Translations under genes and position numbers: made by a program
Notes under the pieces: generated by a model
What the model was told of the DNA's origin: nothing
The model's input: the letters and a program-made list of their open reading frames with translations, nothing else
Databases searched by the model: none
DNA from: Glandiceps talaboti
Lineage: Eukaryota > Hemichordata > Enteropneusta > Spengelidae
Direction of reading: 5' to 3'
Assembly (NCBI RefSeq): GCF_964340395.1
Contig: NC_135568.1
Coordinates: 14,459,276 to 14,523,275, forward strand
Length of the DNA: 64,000 nt
Shown: positions 63,645 to 64,000 of the stretch, piece after piece
Position numbering within the stretch: position 1 is the first letter of the stretch
How the letters are laid out: each line of letters opens with the position of its first letter

Positions 63645-63941
63645 ATGGACCTCTCCAATGAGGAACTTGTCTATAACGAAGAAGGTGGCACGGCTACAGA
63701 GGCATCCATGTCTAAACACACCCGACCTGTGCCTGGTCCTGAACAGGCACTCAAACCAGTCGACAGTACTAGCATATTGGAACCTGGAAACCCATCACCA
63801 TCAGCCGATGCGGTTTCACAATATGCAATTCCATGTTCTGGAATTAATCCAACTATACCAATACAGACTTTGAATAATACTACTCACAAGAAAGGACAAT
63901 ATACATATAACTCAACACTTGATGCAAGAATCGAAGAATGA
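63645..63941 (+). CDS. unidentified ORF near the right edge (98 codons), possibly retroelement gag-like or a first exon
   Basis: It opens MDLSNEELVYNEEGGTATEA, polar, Ser/Pro/Thr-rich and with no recognised domain. After the stop at 63,939 a different frame stays open to the window end with charged, helical-looking composition, suggesting a frameshifted copy or an incompletely seen gene. The ~150 bp upstream starts with TGT, has AATAAA at 63,562 and ends near GTGCAACA, which would suit a short LTR. Whether it is a host gene or a retroelement cannot be decided from this window. Confidence 0.35.
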   Translation: MDLSNEELVYNEEGGTATEASMSKHTRPVPGPEQALKPVDSTSILEPGNPSPSADAVSQYAIPCSGINPTIPIQTLNNTTHKKGQYTYNSTLDARIEE

Positions 63942-64000
63942 GATGTTTGAAAAGGTATCTCATCCCCCACCAGTCTCGGACAGGCAGCAGGGTAGTGAAT

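Overview
The window is animal nuclear DNA: AT-rich, rich in repeats, with GT-AG spliced genes. A PITRM1 orthologue, a caspase-8-like caspase and an IFIT-like TPR gene, together with tRNA-derived SINEs and many inverted-repeat MITEs, suggest an invertebrate deuterostome. I favour a hemichordate and consider an amphioxus-like animal less likely; this is inference from gene content only.

Layout. (1) 1-11,200: an array of one LRR family. A frameshifted pseudogene (1,632-2,185), an intact gene (6,274-8,220) and a decayed copy (8,225-8,830) sit in two tandem units that share 3' flanks and end in (TATG)n arrays. (2) 11,200-12,120: a dead LINE 3' end followed by a tRNA-type SINE. (3) 13,460-29,084: a recent tandem duplication. 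Copy A (13,460-22,720) and copy B (23,958-29,084) each carry one SHOC2-like LRR gene. Copy A also holds a 4.2-kb terminal-inverted-repeat element; copy B preserves its empty site, and its LRR gene has one extra repeat. (4) 29,085-34,272: mostly noncoding, with MITEs and tandem repeats. (5) 34,326-37,059: a two-exon caspase-8-like gene whose N-terminal region is a Pro/His-rich tandem repeat. (6) 37,404-55,667, minus strand: 22 exons of PITRM1, the mitochondrial presequence protease, convergent with the caspase. Its introns are loaded with foldback MITEs, two minisatellites, a SINE and a LINE fragment. (7) 57,237-57,840: a ~315-bp palindrome between direct repeats. (8) 58,799-61,142, minus strand: an IFIT-like TPR gene with an internal partial duplication whose second half has decayed. 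(9) 62,160-62,530: a CpG-rich stretch with two NRF-1-like sites; 63,645 onward: the start of an unidentified ORF cut by the window edge.

Four of the gene types (two LRR families, caspase-8-like, IFIT-like) belong to classes used in innate immunity or regulated cell death elsewhere, but nothing in the sequence shows that they act together. No wholly new system stands out. The most unusual items are the DED-less repeat-armed caspase, the self-duplicated IFIT-like gene, the filled/empty-site pair that defines a 4.2-kb transposon, and the possible nesting of the IFIT-like gene inside a long PITRM1 intron.
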